A stretch of DNA of 50,927 nucleotides from assembly GCF_000615805.1 (NCBI RefSeq), contig NZ_BAMJ01000016.1:1-50927 (forward strand), read 5' to 3'. Source of the stretch: Latilactobacillus fuchuensis DSM 14340 = JCM 11249. Its GTDB lineage: Bacteria; Bacillota; Bacilli; Lactobacillales; Lactobacillaceae. Position 1 is the stretch's first letter, and the number at the start of each line of letters is the position of its first letter. Under the pieces are notes generated by a model. That model was given only the letters and a program-made list of their open reading frames with translations. It did no database searches and had not been told where the DNA came from. The translations under genes were made by a program, and so were the position numbers. This document shows, piece after piece, positions 36,060-45,320 of the stretch.

Positions 36060-37301
36060 ATGGCTAAATATGAAAAATTGATTCCGCGTTTTCTAGAATA
36101 TGTACAAACAGAAACTCGTTCCGACGAAAACGCAACAACTAGTCCATCAACTGAAACCCAAGTGGTTTTTCTACACAAATTGATGGGCGATTTAAAGGAA
36201 ATTGGTTTAAGCGATGTTAAGTATAACGAAAGTAATGGTTATGTCACAGCGCTATTACCAAGTAATATTGATAAAAAGGTCCCAACGATGGGCTTCTTAT
36301 CACACATTGATACAGCTGATTTCAATGCCAAGGGTGTTAATCCTCAAATCGTTGAAAATTATGATGGCGAATCAATCATTAAATTGGACGCCGCTGGTAA
36401 ATTCGTATTAGATCCTAGCGAATTCCCTAACATGAAAAATTATAAAGGCCAAACTTTAATTACAACTGACGGTTCAACTTTATTGGGTTCTGATGATAAA
36501 TCAGGGGTTGCTGAAGTCATTACCGCAATGGATTATTTAATCCAACATCCAGAAGTTAAACATGGCGACATCAAGATTGGCTTAGGACCTGATGAAGAAA
36601 TCGGCACTGGTGCTGATCACTTTGATGCTAAAGACTTTGCCACTGATTTTGCTTACACAATGGATGGCGGCCCAATTGGTCAACTTGAATATGAAACTTT
36701 TAATGCTGCTAGCATGAAAGTTGATATCCAAGGTAAGAACGTCCATCCTAGTGAAGCTAAAGATATCATGATCAACGCATTGCAAATTGCCGTTGATATT
36801 CAAAATGCTTTTCCTCAAGATGAAGTCCCTGAAAAGACTGACGGTCGTCAAGGCTTCTACCATCTATTGAGTTTAGACGGTACAGTTGATGAAGCGCATA
36901 TGGCTTATATCATCCGTGATTTCGAACGTGATGGTTTAGAAACGCGTAAAGCATTGGCTGCTAAAGTCGCTGAAAAGATGAACGCTAAATACGGTGAAGG
37001 CCGTGTGGTTGCGACCATCAAAGATCAATATTACAACATGGCTGAAATTCTTAAAGATCACATGGACGTGGTTAACTTGGCAAAAGATGCTATGGAAGCC
37101 ATCGATATCAAACCATTAATCGAACCCGTACGTGGTGGGACAGATGGTTCTAAGATTTCATTCATGGGGATTCCAACACCTAACATCTTTGCCGGTGCTG
37201 AAAACATGCACGGTCGCTACGAATTCGTTTCAATCGAAACGATGGAAAAAGCGGTTGATACAATGTTGAAGATGAACGACTTAAACGTTGAACGCAACTA
37301 A
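36060..37301 (+). CDS. pepT: Peptidase T (tripeptide aminopeptidase)
   Basis: A 413-aa zinc peptidase of family M20B that removes N-terminal residues from tripeptides in the cytoplasm. Zinc and catalytic parts: [45 protein letters not shown] and, near the end, [17 protein letters not shown]. Length is normal. AGGAGC precedes ATG 36060. It is a monocistronic unit closed by a terminator at 37309 and fits the peptide-based nitrogen supply of lactobacilli. Confidence 0.96.
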   Translation: MAKYEKLIPRFLEYVQTETRSDENATTSPSTETQVVFLHKLMGDLKEIGLSDVKYNESNGYVTALLPSNIDKKVPTMGFLSHIDTADFNAKGVNPQIVENYDGESIIKLDAAGKFVLDPSEFPNMKNYKGQTLITTDGSTLLGSDDKSGVAEVITAMDYLIQHPEVKHGDIKIGLGPDEEIGTGADHFDAKDFATDFAYTMDGGPIGQLEYETFNAASMKVDIQGKNVHPSEAKDIMINALQIAVDIQNAFPQDEVPEKTDGRQGFYHLLSLDGTVDEAHMAYIIRDFERDGLETRKALAAKVAEKMNAKYGEGRVVATIKDQYYNMAEILKDHMDVVNLAKDAMEAIDIKPLIEPVRGGTDGSKISFMGIPTPNIFAGAENMHGRYEFVSIETMEKAVDTMLKMNDLNVERN

Positions 37302-37308
37302 TTAATTG

Positions 37309-37350
37309 AAGATAGGACCTAATCCGTTGTTGAGGGTTGGGTCTTATTTT
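37309..37350 (+). terminator. Terminator after pepT
   Basis: AAGATAGGACCTAATCC pairs with GGGTTGGGTCTTATTTT (several G-U pairs) around an 8-nt loop. The 3' arm ends in a T-run. Confidence 0.75.
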
Positions 37351-37373
37351 AATGGGAATCAGTGGGGATTTAT

Positions 37374-38018
37374 ATGCTAATTAACGAACGGAAGATTGAT
37401 CAAACTAATTGGCCTCGAAAAGAATTATTTACCTTTTTTTCGGCGGACCAAGAATCACAATTATATGAAATTACCAACCAGATTGACGTGACTAATTTAT
37501 ATCAGTTTGTTAAGCGAGAAGATATTTCCTTTTATTATGCGTTAATCCAGTTATCGACGACAGCGTTGAATCGCATTGAGAATTTTCGGTATCGTATTCG
37601 GGGTGCTGATGTTTATTGTTTAGCGCAGTTAACGCCCAGTTTTACGACGTTACAACCTGGCAGTGAATTATTTCAAATAACGACTGTCGATTATGTGACC
37701 GATGTGATTCAATTTGCACAACAGGCTAAGTTGATCAGCAATCACCAAACGACGATGATGGCGTTTGGTGACTATCAGCCGGATCAATTGGTTCAATTTT
37801 CGTGTTTACCGTGGCTTCATTATAGTAGTTTTAACATGGAACGTAGTCCGGATTTGGCTGATTCAGTTCCTAAAATAACATGGGGTAAATATGAGTCGGT
37901 TGCGCAGCGCTTGAGGTTGCCGTATACCATTCAAGTCAATCATCGATTAGTGGACGGTTACCATCTGGGTTTATTTTTCACCGAGTTACAAACGCTGATT
38001 GATCAGTTACCAAATTAG
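37374..38018 (+). CDS. Chloramphenicol acetyltransferase-like protein
   Basis: A 214-aa protein of the CatA-type acyltransferase fold. The N-terminus INERKIDQTNWPRKELFTFF and the catalytic region VNHRLVDGYHLGLFF (motif His-x3-Asp-Gly, catalytic His in NHRLVDG) are typical. The first His of the usual HHxxxDG is Asn here. ATG 37362 is upstream in frame, but GTGGGGA overlaps it, and ATG 37374 begins the family N-terminus. It stands alone between two terminators with no mobile element around it, so it is probably a resident gene. Whether it acts on chloramphenicol cannot be told from the sequence. Confidence 0.82.
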   Translation: MLINERKIDQTNWPRKELFTFFSADQESQLYEITNQIDVTNLYQFVKREDISFYYALIQLSTTALNRIENFRYRIRGADVYCLAQLTPSFTTLQPGSELFQITTVDYVTDVIQFAQQAKLISNHQTTMMAFGDYQPDQLVQFSCLPWLHYSSFNMERSPDLADSVPKITWGKYESVAQRLRLPYTIQVNHRLVDGYHLGLFFTELQTLIDQLPN

Positions 38019-38023
38019 AAATC

Positions 38024-38065
38024 AAAAAAATCCCGACAAAAGTTTGCGCTTTTGCCGGGATTTTT
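38024..38065. terminator. Bidirectional terminator between cat-like gene and aroD
   Basis: AAAAAAATCCCG and CGGGATTTTT with inner CAAAAG/CTTTTG form a strong stem with A- and T-runs on both sides. It serves both convergent genes. Confidence 0.92.
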
Positions 38066-38071
38066 GGGTGA

Positions 38072-38800
38072 TTATAGTAAACTTTTTAATTGGTCAATCG
38101 GTAATTGGCCAGGGGCGCTTGGTGTCTCGAGATAACCAAACGTTAGACAACAGCCAAACTGGCCACCAAGAATTCGGGAAGCTTGGCCCAATTCTGACAT
38201 CGCCATCGTAATTAATGGATGCGGATCTTGTTCAGTGAATTGGCGCGTGACGTCTAAGAGACGAATCGTGTCATTTTTAGTTTGAGCAGTCGTCGCTAGC
38301 TTGACGATGTCAATCGCCGGTTCGACAGCCATTGCGGCTAATTCTTGTTGTAAAATCGCTGTTGGCTTAGTCGCGACTAAATCGTGTTGGCTTAAAATCA
38401 CCTGGTAGCCTGCAGTTTGTGCGAGTTGACCTAGACTTTGGCGCGTTGCGAGTGGAACGTGCCATTCAAGGTCAATTAGTTGGCCGATATGCTGTTTGAT
38501 TAACGTTTGATAAAGCGTTTGATAGGTGGCTAGATTACCGTTAAATTGGCCGCCGTCATGTTTAGTACGAATTGTCAGAATCAATGGCCGATCAATTTGA
38601 TTAATGAGTTGTGCCGCGGTTAGTAGATCAGCCGGCACTTGCCAAGCATCTAAACGCCATTCAACGAAATCGATGGCGCTTAGTTTAGCGGTAACTTGTT
38701 GAATGAGTCTGTGACAATCCACCAAATTTTGGGGACTGATTGAAACGGCGGTTTGGATTGTGCCGGTTTTAAGTACGGGTTCGTGAACATTTAGAGTCAT
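38072..38800 (-). CDS. aroD: 3-dehydroquinate dehydratase, type I
   Basis: A 242-aa class I enzyme removing water from 3-dehydroquinate, the third step to chorismate. The family residues are visible: EWR at 48-50, His139 in ILSQHDLVATKP as general acid/base, and Lys167 in DIVKLATTAQ as the Schiff-base lysine. AGGAAG precedes the start on the minus strand. It is divergent from the aroE operon across a 205-nt gap that must hold both promoters. A TATGAT at about 38981-38986 is a candidate -10 for aroE. Confidence 0.93.
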   Translation of the reverse strand: MTLNVHEPVLKTGTIQTAVSISPQNLVDCHRLIQQVTAKLSAIDFVEWRLDAWQVPADLLTAAQLINQIDRPLILTIRTKHDGGQFNGNLATYQTLYQTLIKQHIGQLIDLEWHVPLATRQSLGQLAQTAGYQVILSQHDLVATKPTAILQQELAAMAVEPAIDIVKLATTAQTKNDTIRLLDVTRQFTEQDPHPLITMAMSELGQASRILGGQFGCCLTFGYLETPSAPGQLPIDQLKSLL

Positions 38801-39005
38801 CTGTATGACTTCCTATCCTTTTTAATAGTTTTCATGAAAATCTTTTTTAAGCTAAATTAAGGCTCGTCTTTATTTTAGCGAAAGAATCGGGAATAGGCAA
38901 TTTAAAGATTAATGGGCGTTAAATAGTGTAGCCCCCTAATGAATTCTAAAAAGGGATTTAAAAAATAAGCAAATTACAGTATGATAGTGGGTAGAGGTAT
39001 TCGCA

Positions 39006-39869
39006 ATGATATCAGGTCAGACAGCTCTTTATGGACTAGTTGCACATCCTGCGCGACATAGTTTATCCCCAAAAATTCAGAACCAATGGTTTTCAGAAAA
39101 ACAGATTGATGCACGTTATGTCGCCTTTGATACCCAAGCAAATGCTCGTGAAGTGGTCCAAGCGATTCAGACACTCGGGATTGCCGGCGTTAATTTATCG
39201 ATGCCCTATAAACAAGCGTTGTTACCGTTGATCACTGAATTAAGTTCAACGGCCCAATTGATTGGCGCCATTAATACGGTTAAAAATCAAAACGGTTATT
39301 TAAGCGCAACTTCGACTGACGGTGCCGGTTTTTGGCAAGCCTTTAAACGGGCCAATCCTAACCAGATAGTTCAACAGCTAGTTGTGCTGGGGGCTGGTGG
39401 TGCTGCGCTAGCGGTAATCGAAGCGGCCGGTCGAGCAGGCGTGCAACAGGTGACCGTTTTTAAACGGCAAAATGCAACTTTTGCGCAGGTTCAAGCGCAA
39501 TTACAAGCGATTGGTCGCTATCATGATTTAACGATTGAAGTTGTACCCTATGAAGCAACTGCGCTGATGGCGACTGCTTTAAAAACGGCTGATTGTGTGG
39601 TTAACGCCACCAATATTGGCATGGCGCTAACGCCTGGTTTACCAATCGAATCATCACTGATTGACCAGATTAAGCAAGAAGCCGTTGTCGTCGATTTAAT
39701 CTATGCGCCACAAGCAACGGCCTTTTTAAAAAAATGTCGGCAACGGCAATTAGTTTGTCAGAACGGATTAGGGATGCTCATCGAACAAGCCGCATTGAGC
39801 TTTCAATTCTGGACGGACCAAACAATTAATACCACGGAGATGTACCAACAATTAATGGAGGAATTCTAA
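39006..39869 (+). CDS. aroE: Shikimate dehydrogenase
   Basis: A 287-aa NADP-dependent reductase for 3-dehydroshikimate. The substrate domain has HSLSPKIQN and GVNLSMPYK, with the catalytic Lys in MPYK, and STDGAGF (Asp of the pair). The nucleotide loop is LGAGGAALAVIEAA. NATNIGM and the C-terminal QNGLGMLIEQAALSFQFW complete the fold. It is the first gene of the aro operon. aroF starts 2 nt after its stop. Confidence 0.95.
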   Translation: MISGQTALYGLVAHPARHSLSPKIQNQWFSEKQIDARYVAFDTQANAREVVQAIQTLGIAGVNLSMPYKQALLPLITELSSTAQLIGAINTVKNQNGYLSATSTDGAGFWQAFKRANPNQIVQQLVVLGAGGAALAVIEAAGRAGVQQVTVFKRQNATFAQVQAQLQAIGRYHDLTIEVVPYEATALMATALKTADCVVNATNIGMALTPGLPIESSLIDQIKQEAVVVDLIYAPQATAFLKKCRQRQLVCQNGLGMLIEQAALSFQFWTDQTINTTEMYQQLMEEF

Positions 39870-39871
39870 TT

Positions 39872-40866
39872 ATGATTATTCAATTTAAGACAAGCGCCCC
39901 ACAACCTTTAATTCAAGCCTTTTGTGACCGCCAAACAGCGGCCGAGAAAGTCGTTTATCAAGTGAAACACCATGTCGCTGTCATCGGCGCTAAAGCAGTC
40001 ACGTTAACCGATGACGAACAGGCCAATGTTGATTCTATTAGTAATGATGATCCCAGTGCGGTATTAAGCAGTCGTTTGTTCCAACCGGAAGATACGATTA
40101 TTAAACTACCCCACACTGAAATCGGGGGTCGTACATTTACGATGATGGCGGGGCCTTGTTCCGTCGAATCAGCTGACCATATTATGGCGATGGCCAAAGT
40201 CGCTAAAGCCGGTGGCGCCACGTTACTCCGTGGGGGTGCTTATAAACCGCGGACATCACCTTATTCATTCCAAGGGATGGGTGAAGAAGGCCTAATCGCA
40301 TTGCGCAAGGCGGCTGATGCCAACCAGATGGACGTGATTACCGAAGTCATGGACGAAACACATGTCGATTTGATTGCTAAATACACGGATGTTTTCCAAA
40401 TTGGTGCCCGGAATATGCAAAACTTCTCATTATTAAAAGCAGTTGGTAAAACCAACGTTCCCGTCGCTTTAAAACGCGGGTTAGCAGCCACCGTTGATGA
40501 CTTATTAAACGCGGCCGAATACATCGCCGCCAACGGTAATCAACAAATCATGTCACTCGAACGCGGGATTCGGACGTTCGATAATAAATATACGCGGAAT
40601 ACGTTCGATTTAAACGCGGTACCGGTGTTACAAAAATTAACGCATTTCCCAGTGATCGTTGATCCAAGTCACGCCACAGGCGAATGGGATTTAGTGACAC
40701 CAATGGCCCGCGCGGGTGTCGCAACGGGCGCTAGTGGATGATGGTCGAAATTCATGACGATCCCGAACACGCTTTTTCGGATGGTCCCCAAGCTTTGAAA
40801 CCAGCGACTTATTTGAAGATGTGCGAACAAGTTCAAGCGATTCATACGTTAATGCAAGAATGGTAG
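39872..40866 (+). pseudogene. aroF: DAHP synthase (class I-beta, AroF/AroG(A)-like), frameshifted near the 3' end
   Basis: The gene encodes a ferredoxin-like regulatory domain (about residues 1-70) and a TIM barrel with MAGPCSVES, RGGAYKPRTSPYSFQGMG and PVIVDPSHATGEWD. The frame stops at 40741 after GVATGASG. In the next frame the expected ending (MVEIHDDPEHAFSDGPQALK to LMQEW) runs to 40866. The span is 995 nt, one short of a multiple of three. One missing base near 40738 (GGATGATG for GGATTGATG or similar) explains it. The lost tail holds the Glu and Asp that are two of the four metal ligands in known class I-beta enzymes, so the truncated product should be inactive. The intact length would be 331 aa. 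Confidence 0.88.
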
Positions 40867-40873
40867 GCTGACC

Positions 40874-41941
40874 ATGACAGTTATCGATGTTCAATTAGTG
40901 ACTAAACACTATCAAGTTAAGATCCAAACGGCGACCTCAAGCCAGTTTGGGACCGAAGTGGCCGCAGTTTGGCAACCATGCCGCATCGCTTTGGTGACCG
41001 ATACGACGGTTGGTCCGTTGTATTTAGCCCAAGTGCAAACACAATTAACCGCGTTTGGCTTTCAGGTCTTACCAATCACGGTCCCCGCGGGTGAAAAATC
41101 AAAATCGTTGGCACAAACAGCGTTATTGTATGAACAACTCTTAACCGCGGGTTTTAATCGTGGTGATGGTGTGATTGCCCTCGGTGGGGGTGTCGTTGGC
41201 GATTTAGCCGGCTTCGTGGCCTCAACTTATATGCGCGGGATTCGCTTCATTCAAATCCCAACGTCTTTATTAGCGCAAGTTGACAGTAGTGTTGGTGGCA
41301 AGACGGCGATTGATTTACCTGCTGGTAAAAATTTAGTCGGGACTTTTTATCAACCAGATTTAGTGTTGATTGATCCAGAGATGCTGGCGACGTTAGCGCC
41401 CCGCCATTTGGTGGAAGGGTACGCTGAAATTGTCAAAATGGCCGCTTTAACGGGTGGCGATTTTTGGCAACTCGTCAACCAAATCCAAGATGCGACTGGA
41501 ATTTTGGTGAACGCTGAAGCGTTAATCACTAAGAGCATTGCGTTTAAAGCACAAATTGTGATGGCCGATGAACATGAAGGTGGTCAACGGCGAATTCTAA
41601 ATCTGGGCCATACGATTGGGCACGCCGTTGAAGCTTTAGCGAACGGTCAATTGATGCATGGTGAAGCAGTCAGTATCGGACTGGTCGCCATCACGCGGAT
41701 TTTCGAACAAAAGAGCTTGAGTCCGCAAGGGTTAACTGACCAACTAACTGATTTATTACAATCGGTTGGCCTACCCGTAACGACGCCCTATTTAACGGAT
41801 TCACGGTTATTGGACCGGATCAGCCATGATAAGAAGAATCAAGGCCAAGGGTTACATCTGATTTATTTGGCGCAAGTCGGGCAACCACGGGAAATTGTTG
41901 TCCCACAAACCGATGTGCAAGCTTATTTAGGATTAGATTAG
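40874..41941 (+). CDS. aroB: 3-dehydroquinate synthase
   Basis: A 355-aa NAD and metal-dependent enzyme for the second step to chorismate. The NAD-binding GGGVVGDLAGFVASTYMRG, PTSLLAQVDSSVGGKTAID, NLVGTFYQP, EGYAEIVKMA and the metal ligand region NLGHTIGHAVE are all present. The start is 8 nt after the restored end of aroF. The frame is intact across its full length. Confidence 0.96.
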   Translation: MTVIDVQLVTKHYQVKIQTATSSQFGTEVAAVWQPCRIALVTDTTVGPLYLAQVQTQLTAFGFQVLPITVPAGEKSKSLAQTALLYEQLLTAGFNRGDGVIALGGGVVGDLAGFVASTYMRGIRFIQIPTSLLAQVDSSVGGKTAIDLPAGKNLVGTFYQPDLVLIDPEMLATLAPRHLVEGYAEIVKMAALTGGDFWQLVNQIQDATGILVNAEALITKSIAFKAQIVMADEHEGGQRRILNLGHTIGHAVEALANGQLMHGEAVSIGLVAITRIFEQKSLSPQGLTDQLTDLLQSVGLPVTTPYLTDSRLLDRISHDKKNQGQGLHLIYLAQVGQPREIVVPQTDVQAYLGLD

Positions 41942-41952
41942 GAGAAAATGAT

Positions 41953-43128
41953 ATGCGCTATATGACAGCTGGCGAATCACACGGCCCGCAATTAACTGGG
42001 ATTATCGAAGGCTTTCCGGCCGGATTAACCATTGATATTGATTTGATTAATCAACGCCTGGCCCAACGTCAAGGGGGTTACGGTCGCGGCCAGCGGATGC
42101 AGATTGAAACCGACCAAGTTGAAATCATGGGTGGTGTGCGCCATTTGGTCACGTTAGGTGCGCCGATTTGTTTGGTGATTCAAAATCGCGACCACGCTAA
42201 CTGGGGTGCGATTATGGCGCCAACCGAAACGGGCGATGCGGTGCAAGACCGCAAACGCGCAGTAACCACACCACGACCTGGTCACGCTGACTTAGTCGGC
42301 GGCCTTAAATACCAACAGACCGACCTGAGAAACGTCTTAGAACGTTCCAGTGCGCGTGAAACAGCGATGCGGGTGGCGATTGGCGCATTATGCGAACAAT
42401 TGTTAGCGCAACTCGATATTTCGGTGTTAGGTTATGTCGCGGGGATTGGTTCGTTTACAACGCAACCGGTGCAGTCGTTAGCCCTTGATTTAGTCGAATT
42501 ACGGGCCAAGATTGAACATAACGACTTACGGTTATTGAACGACTCGGATTGTCAATCGACCATCGCTGTGATTGAAGCCGCCAAAGCCGCGCGCCATACG
42601 CTCGGTGGGACGGTTCAAGTATTAGCGACGGGATTACCAGCCGGACTCGGTGATTATACGACTGCCGGTTCAAAACTAGACGGTCGTTTGGCGCAAAGCA
42701 TCAGCAGTATCAACGCGATTAAAGGCGTCAGCTTTGGCGCTGGTTTTGCAATAGGTCAGCTAACCGGCAATCAAGCGCAAGACCCCATCGAGTGGACTGC
42801 GGCAACGGGGTACACACGCACGTCGAATCATTTAGGTGGTCTTGAAGGTGGGATGACCAATGGGTTGCCGTTGGTCATTAATGCGGTCATGAAACCCATT
42901 CCGACCCAGATGAAACCTTTAGCGACCGTTGAGATTAACCAACATCAAAAGGCCGCTGCCTCGACGGAACGTTCGGACGTGGTCGCGGTGACCGCTGCCA
43001 GTGTCGTGGCCGAAGCGATGACCGCTATTACGTTATGCGAAGTAATTTTGGAAACGTTCGGTGGTCAAACCGTCAGTCGCTTGAAAAGTCGCATGAAAGC
43101 CTATCGGCAAGAACTACTGGAACGCTAA
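41953..43128 (+). CDS. aroC: Chorismate synthase
   Basis: A 391-aa FMN-dependent lyase making chorismate. It begins MRYMTAGESHGPQLTGIIEG. The signatures RQGGYGRGQRM, RPGHADLVGGLKY, RNVLERSSARETAMRVAIGA and HLGGLEGGMTNGLPL are present. Length is normal. GGAGAAAA lies before ATG 41953. The gene usually found next, tyrA, is absent. aroA follows 13 nt later. Confidence 0.96.
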   Translation: MRYMTAGESHGPQLTGIIEGFPAGLTIDIDLINQRLAQRQGGYGRGQRMQIETDQVEIMGGVRHLVTLGAPICLVIQNRDHANWGAIMAPTETGDAVQDRKRAVTTPRPGHADLVGGLKYQQTDLRNVLERSSARETAMRVAIGALCEQLLAQLDISVLGYVAGIGSFTTQPVQSLALDLVELRAKIEHNDLRLLNDSDCQSTIAVIEAAKAARHTLGGTVQVLATGLPAGLGDYTTAGSKLDGRLAQSISSINAIKGVSFGAGFAIGQLTGNQAQDPIEWTAATGYTRTSNHLGGLEGGMTNGLPLVINAVMKPIPTQMKPLATVEINQHQKAAASTERSDVVAVTAASVVAEAMTAITLCEVILETFGGQTVSRLKSRMKAYRQELLER

Positions 43129-43141
43129 TCGGAGGACGCCC

Positions 43142-44440
43142 ATGACCCACGTTTTAAATCAGTTTCCCAAAAAATTAAATGGTCAAATTCAGGTGCCTGG
43201 TGACAAAAGCATTTCTCACCGCGCGCTGATTTTGGGTGCGGTCGCAAACGGCCAAACGACGATTACTAATTTATTGCTCGCCGAAGATACCCGCAGTACG
43301 TTAACGGCGTTGCAAGACTTGGGCACTCAGATTGAACAAAAGGGGACGCAAACGATTGTGACTGGTCAAGGTGGTTTTACCTTTCGGCCACAACAAACCA
43401 CGTTGCAAATGAACAACGCCGGCACCGCCACGCGCTTGTTATTAGGCTTGTTAGTTCGACAGCCACAAGCTTTAACGCTGATTGGTGACCAATCATTATC
43501 ACAACGGCCAATGCAGCGGGTATTAGCGCCACTCAATCAAATGCGCCAGCAAGTCGCGGATAACGAAACGGTTCATTTGCCAATCATAATTCAGGCTAAT
43601 CAACAACTCGAACCGCTTGATTATCAATTGCCAGTGGCGAGTGCTCAAGTTAAAAGTGCCCTGATGTTGGCGGCGATTCAAGCCCCAGGGACCAGCCACA
43701 TCACTGAAATTGCGCAAACCCGCGATCATACCGAACGACTATTGCGCCAATTTGGAGGGCAGGTGACGACTACAGGGTTGCAGCATACTTTAACCGGTCC
43801 CCAACAATTGACTGGCACGGACGTGATCGTCCCAGGTGATTTTTCGGCGGCGGCCTTTTGGTTAACGGCTGGCCTGTTGGTGCCTAATAGTCGAATCAAC
43901 TTGCCACAAGTCGGTGTCAATCCCACACGAACTGGTTTTTTAACGGTCCTAGCTTTAATGGGCGCGACTATTGAACAAACCCAACTATCGGGACCAGAAT
44001 TTAGCGAATCATTCGCTGACCTAACAGTTGAAACTCAAGCTTTAACCGGGATTGAAGTGCCAGCGACATTGATTCCGAATGTCATCGATGAATTACCGTT
44101 AGTCGCTTTATTAGGCACTCAAGCCAGTGGTCAAACGATTGTCCGCCATGCGGCCGAATTACGGGTCAAAGAAACCGACCGGATTCGGGCAATTGTCATT
44201 GAACTGCGAAAGCTCGGTGCTAGTATTGAGGAATTACCAGATGGGTTTATCGTGACTGGTCCAACAGTCCTGCATAAGACGAGTCAAGTGCCGCTCAATA
44301 GTCATGGCGATCACCGAATCGCGATGATGTTAGAAATTGCTAGCTTACTGACGCCAGATACATTACAATTAGAAGCAACTGATGCAATCGCCATTTCGTA
44401 TCCAAATTTTGAAAATGATTTACAGGGGTTGATTAACTAG
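43142..44440 (+). CDS. aroA: 3-phosphoshikimate 1-carboxyvinyltransferase (EPSP synthase)
   Basis: A 432-aa enzyme joining PEP to shikimate-3-phosphate. It has the N-terminal VPGDKSISHRALILGAVANG, MNNAGTATRLLLG (Asn where many family members have Gly at the motif's first position), the catalytic acidic PNVIDELPLVALLG, RVKETDRIRAI and the C-terminal GDHRIAMMLEIA. GGAGG precedes ATG 43142. aroK starts on the base after its stop. Confidence 0.96.
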   Translation: MTHVLNQFPKKLNGQIQVPGDKSISHRALILGAVANGQTTITNLLLAEDTRSTLTALQDLGTQIEQKGTQTIVTGQGGFTFRPQQTTLQMNNAGTATRLLLGLLVRQPQALTLIGDQSLSQRPMQRVLAPLNQMRQQVADNETVHLPIIIQANQQLEPLDYQLPVASAQVKSALMLAAIQAPGTSHITEIAQTRDHTERLLRQFGGQVTTTGLQHTLTGPQQLTGTDVIVPGDFSAAAFWLTAGLLVPNSRINLPQVGVNPTRTGFLTVLALMGATIEQTQLSGPEFSESFADLTVETQALTGIEVPATLIPNVIDELPLVALLGTQASGQTIVRHAAELRVKETDRIRAIVIELRKLGASIEELPDGFIVTGPTVLHKTSQVPLNSHGDHRIAMMLEIASLLTPDTLQLEATDAIAISYPNFENDLQGLIN

Positions 44441-45000
44441 ATGCAGCTGATTTTAATTGGATTTATGGGGTCTGGTAAAACGACCATCGCTCGGAAAGTC
44501 GCCCATTATTTTAAGTCTCAATGGGTCGATCTTGACCGTTACATCATCGAGGAACAACAAATGAGCATTAATGATATTTTTGCGTTGAAGGGTCAATCAG
44601 CCTTTCGCGAGATGGAATTTAATGCGCTCCAACAATTGATTAAACAAGACGGCGTGATTGCGACCGGCGGCGGGATTGTCGATAATGCACAAACCCGTTA
44701 CTTGTTGCAACAAAGCGGGATTCCCGTCTTTTATTTAAATGGCACCTATGAAGCCACTGGCGCCGAGTCTCACGCAATGATCGACGACCACTGGTCAACG
44801 CGTTAGGCCACGATGGGTTACGGGAGTTATATTACGAACGACGGCCCAAATATTTTCATATGGCGGACTACACGATTTATTTCCAACATAAAACGCCCAA
44901 CATGATGTTAGCCGAAATTGAGAAACAATTACCCAGAATCGTACAAAAGCACGCCAAGAGATTGGCGAAAAAAAGCCAAAAAAATAGTCGTCCAGCATAA
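44441..45000 (+). pseudogene. aroK: Shikimate kinase, frameshifted
   Basis: The first part has the P-loop GFMGSGKTT at residues 7-15, the shikimate-binding WVDLDRYI, and FREMEF and ATGGG. The frame leaves the family after YEATG (near 44758) and stops at 44806. The missing rest continues in another frame: RVSRNDRRPLVNALG, LRELYYERRPKYFHMADYTI, then a basic tail ending at 45000. The span is 560 nt, one short of a multiple of three, and one restored base (ACTGG to ACTTGG) gives a 186-aa kinase. As read, the product lacks the lid arginines and C-terminal helix and is unlikely to work. Confidence 0.88.
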
Positions 45001-45028
45001 TATGATATTCTGCTGAGCGACTATTTTT
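44980..45028. terminator. Bidirectional terminator overlapping the aroK end
   Basis: AAAAATAGTCG (44980-44990) pairs with CGACTATTTTT (45018-45028), with inner CAGCA/TGCTG. It overlaps the last codons of the restored aroK frame and the stop codon of the minus-strand small gene. Confidence 0.88.
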
Positions 45029-45191
45029 ATTTTGCGAGATTTTTAATCGCTAAAGTAAAGGCGCAGATGATTAGAATTAGGCCACCAATGAAGAGTGGGG
45101 CAGCCCAATTTTTTAACAGCGTCGTACCGATGATGGGCAGGATAGCGCCTAACAGTATTAAGACCACGATTAATGATTTACGAGATTTCAT
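45027..45191 (-). CDS. Small two-helix membrane protein, unknown function
   Basis: A 54-aa protein starting MKSRKSLIVVLILLGAILP and ending AIKNLAK, with two hydrophobic helices (about residues 6-24 and 31-49) joined by a short polar turn. A perfect TAGGAGGTG site stands 8 nt before the minus-strand ATG, which strongly supports translation. No family is recognised. It is convergent with aroK and divergent from sodA. Confidence 0.8.
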   Translation of the reverse strand: MKSRKSLIVVLILLGAILPIIGTTLLKNWAAPLFIGGLILIICAFTLAIKNLAK

Positions 45192-45320
45192 AATGGTGCA
45201 CCTCCTATTGATTTATCATTAGTATAGCACCTTAATGGTAGCGTTTACAATTAATGAGCGTTTGATTAGCGTCTTCTTGCCTGGTTTTAGTACAATGAAG
45301 TTAGAAGAGGAGGGTTTACT

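Noticed and set aside
37374-38018. Recently acquired resistance gene
   Set aside because: No insertion sequence, integrase or repeat borders it, and it sits between two ordinary terminators.
40739-40866. Separate 42-codon gene after aroF
   Set aside because: It encodes the conserved C-terminus of DAHP synthase and is best explained by a frameshift, although re-initiation at ATG ATG cannot be excluded.
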